From NCBI GenBank assembly GCA_031287295.1, contig JAITTH010000099.1, positions 1 to 17,447 on the forward strand: DNA of 17,447 nt, read 5' to 3'. Every line of letters begins with the position of its first letter. Within the stretch, counting starts at the first letter, position 1. The notes under the pieces were generated by a model. The model saw only the letters and a list, made by a program, of their open reading frames with translations. It made no database searches and was not told the origin of the DNA. This DNA is from Eubacteriales Family XIII. Incertae Sedis bacterium. GTDB taxonomy: Bacteria; Bacillota; Clostridia; Peptostreptococcales; Anaerovoracaceae. Below are positions 7,644 through 15,018 of this stretch, one piece after another. The position numbers and the translations under genes are program-made.

Positions 7644-8177
7644 ATGAACGTATTCAAGAAAGACCTCGGTGTACACAACTTTACTTGGGCAAATCTCGGC
7701 GATATCAAAGAGGGACGCGGAGATTTGGGTGTAGACATGCCTGTTTTGGTGTATCGTCTCATGCAATATACCATGTTGGATGTCCTTACAAAAGCACACG
7801 GCGAAGAGGCTGCAAACGATTACTTCCGTGCGGCAGGTCACCTTGCAGGAAGAGAATTTGCGACACATGTACTTGATCTTACTGTTGGTTTTAATGAATT
7901 TATTGCCAATCTGCAGAAGGCGCTGCGTGACTTTAAAATCGGCATTTTGCGTATTGAACAAGTCGATCCGGATACCGGAGATCTGGTTCTTACCGTAGCG
8001 CAGGATCTGGATTGCAGCGGTCTTCCGGTTACTGACGAAACCGTTTGCAACTACGACGAAGGCTTCATTGCCGGCATTCTGTTCGCTTATTCCGGAAAGA
8101 ACTATAACGTGAAAGAAATCGACTGCTGGGCAAACGGAGATCGTGTCTGTCGTTTTACGGGAACGGTTGAATCTTAG
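7644..8177 (+). CDS. V4R-domain (4-vinyl reductase-like) small-molecule sensor protein
   Basis: A soluble protein of 177 residues with AAGGAG before its ATG. The N-terminal half is helical (VYRLMQYTMLDVL and following). The C-terminal half matches the V4R domain known from the phenol and toluene sensors DmpR/XylR and from BchJ: Cys124 (DCSGLP), Cys135 (VCNYDEGFIAG), Cys161 (DCWANGD) and Cys169 (VCRF). These cysteines probably bind a metal, as in V4R proteins generally. No catalytic domain is seen, so a ligand-binding or sensory role is more likely than a reductase. Its stop codon (TAG, 8175-8177) is followed in the same frame, with no further stop, by the diguanylate cyclase gene, so the two probably work as a sensor/output pair. 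The ligand cannot be told from the sequence. Confidence 0.8.
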   Translation: MNVFKKDLGVHNFTWANLGDIKEGRGDLGVDMPVLVYRLMQYTMLDVLTKAHGEEAANDYFRAAGHLAGREFATHVLDLTVGFNEFIANLQKALRDFKIGILRIEQVDPDTGDLVLTVAQDLDCSGLPVTDETVCNYDEGFIAGILFAYSGKNYNVKEIDCWANGDRVCRFTGTVES

Positions 8178-8192
8178 AAAGGTTGGTACACT

Positions 8193-9458
8193 ATTTCGAA
8201 TCCTGTCGCCGAAACATTATTCGAGTTCCTTCGCGTTGTTTTGTATTCACCAAACAGTGCGCATCTCGATGTTGAATCATTGCCCGAAGACTTTCAAAAA
8301 CTCGGGGCAGGATTGGTTTTCTTTTCAGACCTTTTGAAAGAGCTTCGTGATTTCGAAAAAGATCTCGCACGCGGAGAACTCTCCGGGAAAATGCCGGGCA
8401 GAGATAATGAATTGGCAGCGCGTCTGAAGGACCTTCATGCTTCATTAAAACACCTCACCTGGCAGACCAAACAAGTCGCCAGCGGAGATTACAGCCAACG
8501 TGTTGAATTCATGGGCGAGTTCTCAGACGCCTTCAATGAAATGGTTGCACAGCTGAATTCGCGCACCAAAGCACTGAATGATGAGCTAAAGGTCGTTCAG
8601 GCGCAGGCGATCGATCTTGCGCGAAGCAATAGCCTTTTTGAATCCATTTCCAGCAACATCACCGAATGGATTGTGATGATCGACCGCGAAACCGGCGAAC
8701 ATATCTTTTCAAATCATCCCATCAAAAATGACCTTAACAACGAAATACTTGAAGAGCAGCTATTCGATATATTGTTCTCTTACATAAAGGACATCGATCC
8801 TTCCGCGAGTACGGTAACAAAACAATTTCCGCTTGTCGGCGATACCGAAATTCAATATTTTTCCGCCATGCTCTATCCCGTTCATTGGAGAGAAAAGGAT
8901 GCGGTTGCGGTTGTTTTAACCGATATCACGAAGGAGAAAGAGGTCCTAAAGGAACTGGAGCATATCGCATATCACGACACGCTTACAGGGGCATACAATC
9001 GCCATTACGGCATGAAGCTGCTTTCGGACTGGATTGAAAAAAATCTCCATTTTGTGATCTGCTTCCTCGATTTGGATCGCTTGAAATACGTCAACGATGC
9101 TTTCGGGCATAACGAAGGGGACAATTACATTGTCTCCGTTTCGAGAATTCTGACTCGCTTCAGCAGAAACCCGTATATTTGCCGACTCGGTGGCGATGAA
9201 TTTATGATTCTCACTTCAGACTGTAACCAAGCAGAGGCGGAAGAGAAATTGGAACGGTTGCGCGAGGAGATGGTTGCGAAGGAGTATGCGAACGAAGACG
9301 GTTCCGTTACCTACAAACGAAGCTTCAGCTATGGCGTGGTCGAAGTCTCCGGAGGCAATAAGATTCCAACTGCCGAATTGCTTTCTGTAGCAGATGAAAA
9401 AATGTATGAATATAAAAAAGCACACAAGGCGGAGCGGAATTCCAAAGCAAAACCGTAA
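8193..9458 (+). CDS. GGDEF diguanylate cyclase with HAMP-like and PAS-like regions
   Basis: Makes cyclic di-GMP. The C-terminal GGDEF domain has DTLTGAYNR at its start, the metal-binding stretch FLDLDRLKYVND, and an intact GGDEF motif at residues 333-337. The RXXD inhibitory site expected five residues upstream is absent (SRNP instead). N-terminal of it are a HAMP-like segment (LKHLTWQTKQVASGDYSQRV), a coiled linker and a PAS-like region (about 145-245). No membrane helix is visible. The start is unusual: the frame is open back to the upstream TAG, and the only candidates are ATT at 8193 and TTG at 8241. ATT is chosen because GAAAGG lies about 10 nt upstream and because ISNPVAETLFEFLRVVL, before the TTG, looks like genuine protein continuous with the N-terminal helix. 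It gives 421 residues; the TTG start would give 405. Readthrough of the upstream TAG is a third possibility. Confidence 0.85.
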   Translation: MSNPVAETLFEFLRVVLYSPNSAHLDVESLPEDFQKLGAGLVFFSDLLKELRDFEKDLARGELSGKMPGRDNELAARLKDLHASLKHLTWQTKQVASGDYSQRVEFMGEFSDAFNEMVAQLNSRTKALNDELKVVQAQAIDLARSNSLFESISSNITEWIVMIDRETGEHIFSNHPIKNDLNNEILEEQLFDILFSYIKDIDPSASTVTKQFPLVGDTEIQYFSAMLYPVHWREKDAVAVVLTDITKEKEVLKELEHIAYHDTLTGAYNRHYGMKLLSDWIEKNLHFVICFLDLDRLKYVNDAFGHNEGDNYIVSVSRILTRFSRNPYICRLGGDEFMILTSDCNQAEAEEKLERLREEMVAKEYANEDGSVTYKRSFSYGVVEVSGGNKIPTAELLSVADEKMYEYKKAHKAERNSKAKP

Positions 9459-9473
9459 GGATCCTAATTCTTT

Positions 9474-10124
9474 CTATTTCAATGCCAAACAAATTTCATG
9501 TAATACGCATGCACTGCACTTCGGATTTCGTGCGTGACAAATTTTTCGACCGTGCCAAATGAGTGAGTGATGCGCCTCGGACCATCGTTTTTTGGGAAGC
9601 TTTTTCATGAGTGCTTCTTCCGTTTTTAAGACATCTTTCTCATGGCACAGACCGATACGATTTGCAACACGGAACACATGCGTATCGACAGCAATGCGCG
9701 CCTCACCAAACCCCACAGATAATACGACATTTGCCGTTTTGCGTCCAACACCCGGAAGTGCGATGAGCGCGAGAAAATCCTGCGGCACTTCCCCGCCTGT
9801 TTCGTCCAGCAATTTCCTTGACAGCTTGATGATATTCGCTGCCTTTGTTCGATACATTCCGATTGTGCGAATGATCTCTTCAACTTGTTCTTGTACGGCA
9901 GTAGCAAGCGCCGCTGCGTCCGGCCAACGACGAAAGAGCTCCGTTGTTACACGATTCACACTCACGTCTGTGGTCTGTGCCGAAAGCACAACCGCAATCA
10001 GAAGCTCCCAGTTGCTGCGATGCACCAAAGCACATTCTGCGTTTGGGTAGCAGGCGGCAAGCAGGTCTATCACCTGCTCCGCGTCCTGCTTGGTCAGAGT
10101 CGTTTTTTTATTTTTCGTTGCCAA
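9474..10124 (-). CDS. nth: Endonuclease III, DNA glycosylase/AP lyase
   Basis: Base-excision repair enzyme that removes oxidised pyrimidines and nicks abasic sites. It has 216 residues. The helix-hairpin-helix LPGVGRKTANVVL contains catalytic Lys129, and AVDTHVFRVANR contains catalytic Asp147. The C-terminal [4Fe-4S] loop is Cys196-X6-Cys203-X2-Cys206-X5-Cys212, the standard family spacing. The start is a TTG at 10124, inside the last codons of clpB (17-nt overlap counting the clpB stop); no ATG gives a full-length protein and the ribosome binding site is weak (GAGG too far upstream), so translation is probably coupled to clpB. It converges on the GGDEF gene, with 15 nt between the stop codons and no clear terminator. 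Confidence 0.92.
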   Translation of the reverse strand: MATKNKKTTLTKQDAEQVIDLLAACYPNAECALVHRSNWELLIAVVLSAQTTDVSVNRVTTELFRRWPDAAALATAVQEQVEEIIRTIGMYRTKAANIIKLSRKLLDETGGEVPQDFLALIALPGVGRKTANVVLSVGFGEARIAVDTHVFRVANRIGLCHEKDVLKTEEALMKKLPKKRWSEAHHSLIWHGRKICHARNPKCSACVLHEICLALK

Positions 10125-12681
10125 TGTCTATCGTAACCTCATCTCCGTCTTTTACTTCTCCACGAATGATTTTCATTGCAATCTCGGTCTCAATGTGCTT
10201 CTGCAAATAGCGTCGGATCGGTCGCGCACCATAGGTCGGTGAATAAGTTTCCTGGGCAATAAACTTTTTTGTGCCTTCCGTAAAGTGCACCGTGATGTTC
10301 CGATCGGAAAGCCTATCCTGAATGTCTTCGATGGCAATATCGATGATTTTAACAATATCTTCCTCCGAAAGTGGTGAAAACACAATGATGTCATCAATAC
10401 GATTTATGAACTCCGGACGGAAATGGCGTTTCATTTCTTCCATTGTCTTTTCTTTGACCTCATCCTCGATGGTTCCGGTTTTCGAAATGTTTTCGGTCAG
10501 ATACGCACTTCCGATGTTGGAGGTCATAATGATAATCGTATTTTTGAAATCCACCGTACGACCTTGATTATCCGTAAGTCTGCCATCGTCTAACAGTTGA
10601 AGCAAGATGTTAAACACATCCGGATGCGCCTTTTCAATTTCATCGAATAAGATTACGCTGTAGGGTCTGCGACGAACGGCCTCGGTAAGCTGCCCACCTT
10701 CTTCGTAGCCGACATAGCCCGGCGGCGCACCGACCAATCGGGAAACCGTATGTTTTTCCATATATTCGGACATGTCGATGCGCACGATGTTCTTCTCGGA
10801 ATCAAAGAGCGCTTCCGAGAGTGCCTTTGCGAGCTCTGTCTTGCCGACGCCGGTTGGACCCAGAAAAATGAAAGATCCGATCGGACGACCATCTTGCTTC
10901 AGACCCGCTCTTGCGCGAAGCACTGCCTCGGAAACGGCGACAACCGCTTCGTCCTGACCAATCACGCGTTGATGCAAAATATCCGCAAGCCGAAGCAATT
11001 TCTCTTTTTCACTCTCCACAAGGCGCTGCACGGGAATGCCGGTCCAACCTGCGACAACCTCTGCAATTTCTTCTTCGCCGACCTCTTCTTTGAGTAGGCG
11101 TTTTTCTTCCGTGGCATCCGCCTTTTCCTTCGACGCCTCCAATGTTTTTTCGAGTTCCGGCAAACGACCATACTTCAATTGGGCAAGCTTTTCTAAATCG
11201 TAATTGCGTTCCGCCTCATCGATCTCTAACTTTACGTCTTCAATCTGTTGCTTCATCTCTTTCAGTCGCACAATCGCCTGTTTTTCTGTCTCCCACTGCG
11301 CACGCATTTCATCATTGACGGTCTTGAGTTCTGCGAGTTCTTTCTCGACATTTCCAAGTCGATGTTCCGAGCCCTTATCGTGTTCTTTGGACAAAGCTTG
11401 CTTTTCGATTTCAAGTTGCATGATTTTCCGGGCAATTTGGTCCAATTCATCCGGCACGCTGTCGATTTCTGTACGAATCTTCGATGCCGCCTCATCCATC
11501 AAGTCGATGGCCTTGTCAGGAAGAAATCGATCACTGATGTAACGATCCGATAACACAGCACACGCGATGAGTGCCGCATCCGTAATCCGTACCCCATGAT
11601 GTATTTCGAAGCGTTCTTTAAGGCCACGCAAAATCGAAATCGTATCTTCCACCGTAGGCTGATCCACAAGGATTTTTTGGAAACGTCGCTCAAGTGCCGC
11701 ATCCTTCTCGATATGCTTTCGATATTCATCCAGCGTCGTCGCTCCGATGCAGTGAAGCTCCCCTCGCGCCAATTTTGGCTTTAGCAGGTTCCCGGCATCC
11801 ATTGCCCCTTCGGCAGCCCCGGCACCGACAATGTTATGAATTTCGTCGATAAACAAAATGACCTCACCGTCGGATCGTTCTACCTCCGTAAGTACGGATT
11901 TTAGGCGCTCTTCAAATTCCCCACGGAATTTTGCGCCTGCAATGAGTGCGCCCATATCAAGCGCAAAAAGTGTTTTATCTTTCAGCCCTTCCGGCACATC
12001 TCCATTTAAAATGCGTTGTGCAAGCCCTTCGACCACCGCAGTTTTTCCCACCCCGGGCTCGCCGATGAGCACCGGATTATTTTTTGTGCGCCTCGACAAA
12101 ATTTGTATGGTATGTCGTATCTCCTCATCGCGCCCAATCACGGGATCCAGTTTCCCCTCACGCGCAAGTTGCACAAGGTCGCGCCCGTATTTCGTGAGCG
12201 CCTCATAACCCTCTTCCGGATTTTGATTTGTGATGCGCTGGTTGCCTCTCACCTTAGAAAGCTCTTCGAGGAAATTCTCTTTGGTCAGATTATGGTTTTT
12301 GAAAATACGCGAAGAGGGCGTTCCTCTTTCGCCGATGAGGGCAAGATACAGATGCTCTACGCTGATGAAATCATCATGAAACTGTTTTGCGTTCTTTTCG
12401 GCATCTGCGAAAAGCATACCGAGCCTACGCGTCGAATACAGTCCTGTCTCCGTACCTTGCACCTTGGGCAGCTTATCGAGCTCTGCCTCAACCTCGCGAA
12501 CCATGTCCGCTGCCGAAATGCCACGTAATTTTAAAATGCGCGGAATCAGTCCGCCATCCTGTCGCAATAATGCAAGATGCAGATGCTCACCATCGAGCTG
12601 CTGATGCCCCATTTGAATGGCAGCGTTTTGACTTTCAACAAGCACAGCCTGTGCATTTTGTGTATATTTTTCAAGATTCAT
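10108..12681 (-). CDS. clpB: ATP-dependent protein disaggregase ClpB
   Basis: Hexameric AAA+ chaperone that pulls proteins out of aggregates together with DnaK. It has 857 residues, the standard length. Order: N-domain (about 1-145), first AAA+ module with Walker A GEPGVGKT (207-214) and Walker B VILFIDEIHN, the long coiled-coil M-domain (about 400-525) that separates ClpB from ClpA and ClpC, and a second AAA+ module with Walker A GPTGVGKT (from 608) and Walker B VILFDEIEKAHPD, followed by the sensor and C-terminal region. The ATG at 12681 follows a strong GGGGGGTG site. The promoter carries a perfect CIRCE operator, so HrcA repression and heat induction are expected. The downstream nth overlaps its 3' end and should be co-transcribed. 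Confidence 0.97.
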   Translation of the reverse strand: MNLEKYTQNAQAVLVESQNAAIQMGHQQLDGEHLHLALLRQDGGLIPRILKLRGISAADMVREVEAELDKLPKVQGTETGLYSTRRLGMLFADAEKNAKQFHDDFISVEHLYLALIGERGTPSSRIFKNHNLTKENFLEELSKVRGNQRITNQNPEEGYEALTKYGRDLVQLAREGKLDPVIGRDEEIRHTIQILSRRTKNNPVLIGEPGVGKTAVVEGLAQRILNGDVPEGLKDKTLFALDMGALIAGAKFRGEFEERLKSVLTEVERSDGEVILFIDEIHNIVGAGAAEGAMDAGNLLKPKLARGELHCIGATTLDEYRKHIEKDAALERRFQKILVDQPTVEDTISILRGLKERFEIHHGVRITDAALIACAVLSDRYISDRFLPDKAIDLMDEAASKIRTEIDSVPDELDQIARKIMQLEIEKQALSKEHDKGSEHRLGNVEKELAELKTVNDEMRAQWETEKQAIVRLKEMKQQIEDVKLEIDEAERNYDLEKLAQLKYGRLPELEKTLEASKEKADATEEKRLLKEEVGEEEIAEVVAGWTGIPVQRLVESEKEKLLRLADILHQRVIGQDEAVVAVSEAVLRARAGLKQDGRPIGSFIFLGPTGVGKTELAKALSEALFDSEKNIVRIDMSEYMEKHTVSRLVGAPPGYVGYEEGGQLTEAVRRRPYSVILFDEIEKAHPDVFNILLQLLDDGRLTDNQGRTVDFKNTIIIMTSNIGSAYLTENISKTGTIEDEVKEKTMEEMKRHFRPEFINRIDDIIVFSPLSEEDIVKIIDIAIEDIQDRLSDRNITVHFTEGTKKFIAQETYSPTYGARPIRRYLQKHIETEIAMKIIRGEVKDGDEVTIDIGNEK

Positions 12682-12705
12682 GAATCTTCACCCCCCTTTT
12701 TATCT

Positions 12706-12734
12706 ATTATACTCCGAATTGTTAGCACTCGCAA
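12706..12734 (-). promoter_or_regulatory. clpB promoter
   Basis: Minus strand: -35 TTGCGA (12734-12729), 17-nt spacer, -10 TATAAT (12711-12706). The -35 box lies inside the CIRCE element, so a bound repressor would block RNA polymerase. Confidence 0.8.
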
Positions 12735-12748
12735 TAGGTGAGTGCTAA
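12722..12748. promoter_or_regulatory. CIRCE operator (HrcA binding site)
   Basis: TTAGCACTC (12722-12730), 9-nt spacer, GAGTGCTAA (12740-12748): a perfect match to the CIRCE inverted repeat. It overlaps the -35 region of clpB and predicts that an HrcA repressor is encoded elsewhere in the genome. It ends about 100 bp before coaB, so an effect on coaB is less likely. Confidence 0.97.
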
Positions 12749-12830
12749 TTTCGTTTGTTGCTTTAAATTTCAACGATTTATTTTATTTTGAAACCATTTT
12801 ATTCTTTGTCGCATGAGACTACCGAATCCA

Positions 12831-12839
12831 TGGTAAAAT
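12831..12839 (+). promoter_or_regulatory. Extended -10 element directly before coaB
   Basis: TGGTAAAAT (TGN plus TAAAAT, -10 at 12834-12839) lies exactly 7 nt before the ATG at 12847. No convincing -35 box is seen at the usual distance. Transcription would start at or next to the start codon, giving a leaderless mRNA. Confidence 0.5.
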
Positions 12840-12846
12840 GTATGCC

Positions 12847-13605
12847 ATGAATATCATGATTACAGCGGGCGGCACGACCGAGAGTATTGATAACGTGCGC
12901 AGCATTACCAATACGGGAACCGGTAGACTCGGTGCCGTCATTGCGGAGCAATTTGCAGGGCAGGATGCCGTGGATCGTATTTTCTATATTTGTAATGCTC
13001 GGGCCGTACGACCGACGGCAAACAAAATAGAGCAACACATCGCGGAGGACACAAAACAACTCGAACAAACCATTCAAACCCTTTGTCAATTCGAAAAAAT
13101 TGACGCCGTTATTCACAGCATGGCCGTGAGCGATTATCGAGTACGAAACATAACGACCGCATCCGCAATCGCAGAAGATATCGCGGAGACCTTATCGCAA
13201 AAACATTCGTGTAGCATAGAACAAATGACCGAGTGCATTTATAACAGTGCGACTTTCCGAAAAGAAGATAAAATCAGTTCAAACGTAGAAGACCTGGTGA
13301 TCCTCTTGGAAAAAACACCGAAAGTGATTGCTCAGCTTCGCCCACTTCTCCCGGATGCCGTTATCGTCGGATTCAAATTGCTCTCCGGGGTGGATGAGGA
13401 AACGCTCATCGATACCGCTTTCGAACTGCTTCGGAAAAATGACTGCGATTATGTGCTCGCGAATGACATGCATACCGTTTCAGGCTATGCGAATCACATC
13501 GGATACTTGGTTGACAGAAATAAACATTATGGTATCCAAATTGGGAAAGAAGAAATTGCAAAGTTTATCGTCCGCACGGTTCTGAATCACGAAGGAGGTC
13601 TTTGA
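12847..13605 (+). CDS. coaB: Phosphopantothenate-cysteine ligase (stand-alone CoaB)
   Basis: Joins cysteine to 4'-phosphopantothenate using a nucleotide triphosphate, the second step from pantothenate to coenzyme A. It has 252 residues and no decarboxylase domain, like the separate CoaB of streptococci. The N-terminus ITAGGTTESIDNVRSITN and TGTGRLG are the signature nucleotide- and substrate-binding loops. HSMAVSDYRV and VGFKLLSG are the later family motifs. Three in-frame ATGs lie close together (12838, 12847, 12856). 12847 gives the normal family N-terminus, and none has a ribosome binding site; 12838 overlaps the -10 element. The next gene, coaC, starts 3 nt after the stop, with its ribosome binding site inside the last coaB codons, so the two are translated from one mRNA. 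Confidence 0.88.
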   Translation: MNIMITAGGTTESIDNVRSITNTGTGRLGAVIAEQFAGQDAVDRIFYICNARAVRPTANKIEQHIAEDTKQLEQTIQTLCQFEKIDAVIHSMAVSDYRVRNITTASAIAEDIAETLSQKHSCSIEQMTECIYNSATFRKEDKISSNVEDLVILLEKTPKVIAQLRPLLPDAVIVGFKLLSGVDEETLIDTAFELLRKNDCDYVLANDMHTVSGYANHIGYLVDRNKHYGIQIGKEEIAKFIVRTVLNHEGGL

Positions 13606-13608
13606 TTT

Positions 13609-14142
13609 ATGGGAAATATCCTACTCGGCATAAGCGGAAGCATCGCTGCCTATAAGTCGGCAGATCTTGCAAATGCACTGACAAAAGAGGGGCATGTTGT
13701 CTCCGTCGTCATGACAAAGAACGCATGTGAATTTATTTCTCCGCTTACATTCGAAACGCTGACGAAGCAACCCGTCTACACAGAAAGCTTTGCACGCAAC
13801 TCCGGTTTCGATGTCGAGCATATCGGTCTCGCAAAAAAAGCGAATATCCTCGTTCTTGCGCCGGCAACCGCCAATCTCATCGGGAAAATTGCATCGGGCA
13901 TTGCAGACGATCTGCTTACAACAACCGTAATGGCAACGAAAGAAAAGCCCATTCTCATTTGCCCGGCGATGAATACGGCGATGTATGAAAATCCGATTGT
14001 GCAGGGTAACATCGAGAAACTCACAAGCCTTGGATATCTTTTTGCAGAGCCTCGCGAATCGTTGCTCGCTTGCGGCGACTTGGGGAAAGGTGCCCTCGCA
14101 GAGGTCGAAACCATTTTGCAGCACATCCGCAGGCTTCTATAG
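13609..14142 (+). CDS. coaC: Phosphopantothenoylcysteine decarboxylase (stand-alone CoaC)
   Basis: FMN enzyme that decarboxylates 4'-phosphopantothenoylcysteine to 4'-phosphopantetheine, the step after CoaB. It has 177 residues. The flavin-binding N-terminus is LLGISGSIAAYKS, the catalytic His71 is in EHIGLAKKA, the substrate-clamp motif PAMNTAMYENP spans 119-129, and the flexible-flap cysteine Cys155 lies in ACGDLGKG. These correspond to His75, Asn125 and Cys158 of E. coli Dfp. AAGGAGG lies 10 nt before the ATG. In most bacteria CoaC and CoaB are fused in that order in one protein (Dfp); here they are split and the gene order is reversed. It converges on the omega-amidase gene 39 nt downstream, with no clear terminator. 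Confidence 0.93.
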   Translation: MGNILLGISGSIAAYKSADLANALTKEGHVVSVVMTKNACEFISPLTFETLTKQPVYTESFARNSGFDVEHIGLAKKANILVLAPATANLIGKIASGIADDLLTTTVMATKEKPILICPAMNTAMYENPIVQGNIEKLTSLGYLFAEPRESLLACGDLGKGALAEVETILQHIRRLL

Positions 14143-14181
14143 AGCCGTTTTAGATGTGTTCGAGCACTCCCCTTTATTAAG

Positions 14182-14997
14182 TTATTCCTGACCTGATCCT
14201 AAATGCTCAAATCCGATTGGAATCTCTCGGCGAACGCGCGCCATGTAATCCAGATTGATGTCTGCATAGACAATGGTCTCGCCAAGTGCCGCCATTCCAC
14301 AAAATTCGCCCCATGGATCGACCACGCAAGAATGTCCGTATGCACGATACTTTTGCGTAACATCACGCGCCGGCGAACATGCCGCGAAATAGATCTGATT
14401 ATCCAACGCTCGGCTTCGCATGAGTAAATCCCAATGAACAGGACCTGTTGTAAGACTAAAAGAGGCAGGCAATATGACAAGGTGAACCCCTTTGTCCGTC
14501 ATCGACCGAAACAACGGGGGGAAACGAACATCGAAGCAGATGGCAACACCGATTTTCCCGAATTCGGTGTCAATAACGGTTTCGGAATCTCCCGCAGTGA
14601 GCGTATCAGACTCCATAAAACGAACGCCGCCTGTCACATTGATGTCGAACAAATATATTTTCCTGTGTTTGGCAAGGAGCTGCCCGTCCGGAGCGAAGAT
14701 GTATGATGTGTTGTAAAGTTTTTCGCCTTGACGCTCAGGGATTGAGCCACCAATGAGGTAGACTTCATTCGTTCTCGCAAGGTCTGCCATCAACACAACC
14801 GAAGGTCCCTCTGCATCCTCTGCATAGCGAGGGAAAAAGGAATTATCGTAAGGGGTATTCCACATTTCAGGGAGACTAACAACCTTTGCACCACCGGCTG
14901 CTGCACGATTCACAAAATCGGCGGCTGTCTCCATATTTTTCTTTTTGTCGTCAATCGTATACATTTGACAAAGTGCCAGCTTGTACTGTGTTCCCAT
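14182..14997 (-). CDS. Carbon-nitrogen hydrolase, Nit2/omega-amidase type
   Basis: A nitrilase-superfamily amidase of 271 residues. The Glu-Lys-Cys triad is Glu44 (LPEMWNTPY), Lys113 (HRKIYLFDI) and Cys154 (ICFDVRFP). The stretch KIYLFDINVTGGVRF followed by ESDTLTAGD, and later LTTGPVHWDLLMRSRALDNQ and SPARD, is close to the Nit2 branch. Family enzymes hydrolyse the amide of 2-oxoglutaramate or 2-oxosuccinamate, and the related Nit1 removes deaminated glutathione. Exact substrate is not decidable here. A RBS of the type AAAGAGGTG precedes the ATG. It follows the HAD phosphatase by 21 nt, so they are probably one transcript; a metabolite-repair role for both is my inference. Confidence 0.88.
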   Translation of the reverse strand: MGTQYKLALCQMYTIDDKKKNMETAADFVNRAAAGGAKVVSLPEMWNTPYDNSFFPRYAEDAEGPSVVLMADLARTNEVYLIGGSIPERQGEKLYNTSYIFAPDGQLLAKHRKIYLFDINVTGGVRFMESDTLTAGDSETVIDTEFGKIGVAICFDVRFPPLFRSMTDKGVHLVILPASFSLTTGPVHWDLLMRSRALDNQIYFAACSPARDVTQKYRAYGHSCVVDPWGEFCGMAALGETIVYADINLDYMARVRREIPIGFEHLGSGQE

Positions 14998-15018
14998 TGA
15001 TCATACACCTCTTTCAAA

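Noticed and set aside
12016..12528. 170-codon plus-strand frame inside clpB
   Set aside because: Antisense to the first AAA+ module and N-domain of clpB; no family features.
14143..14181. Terminator between convergent coaC and the amidase gene
   Set aside because: Only a weak near-palindrome (GTGTTCGAGCAC) is present, with no U-run.
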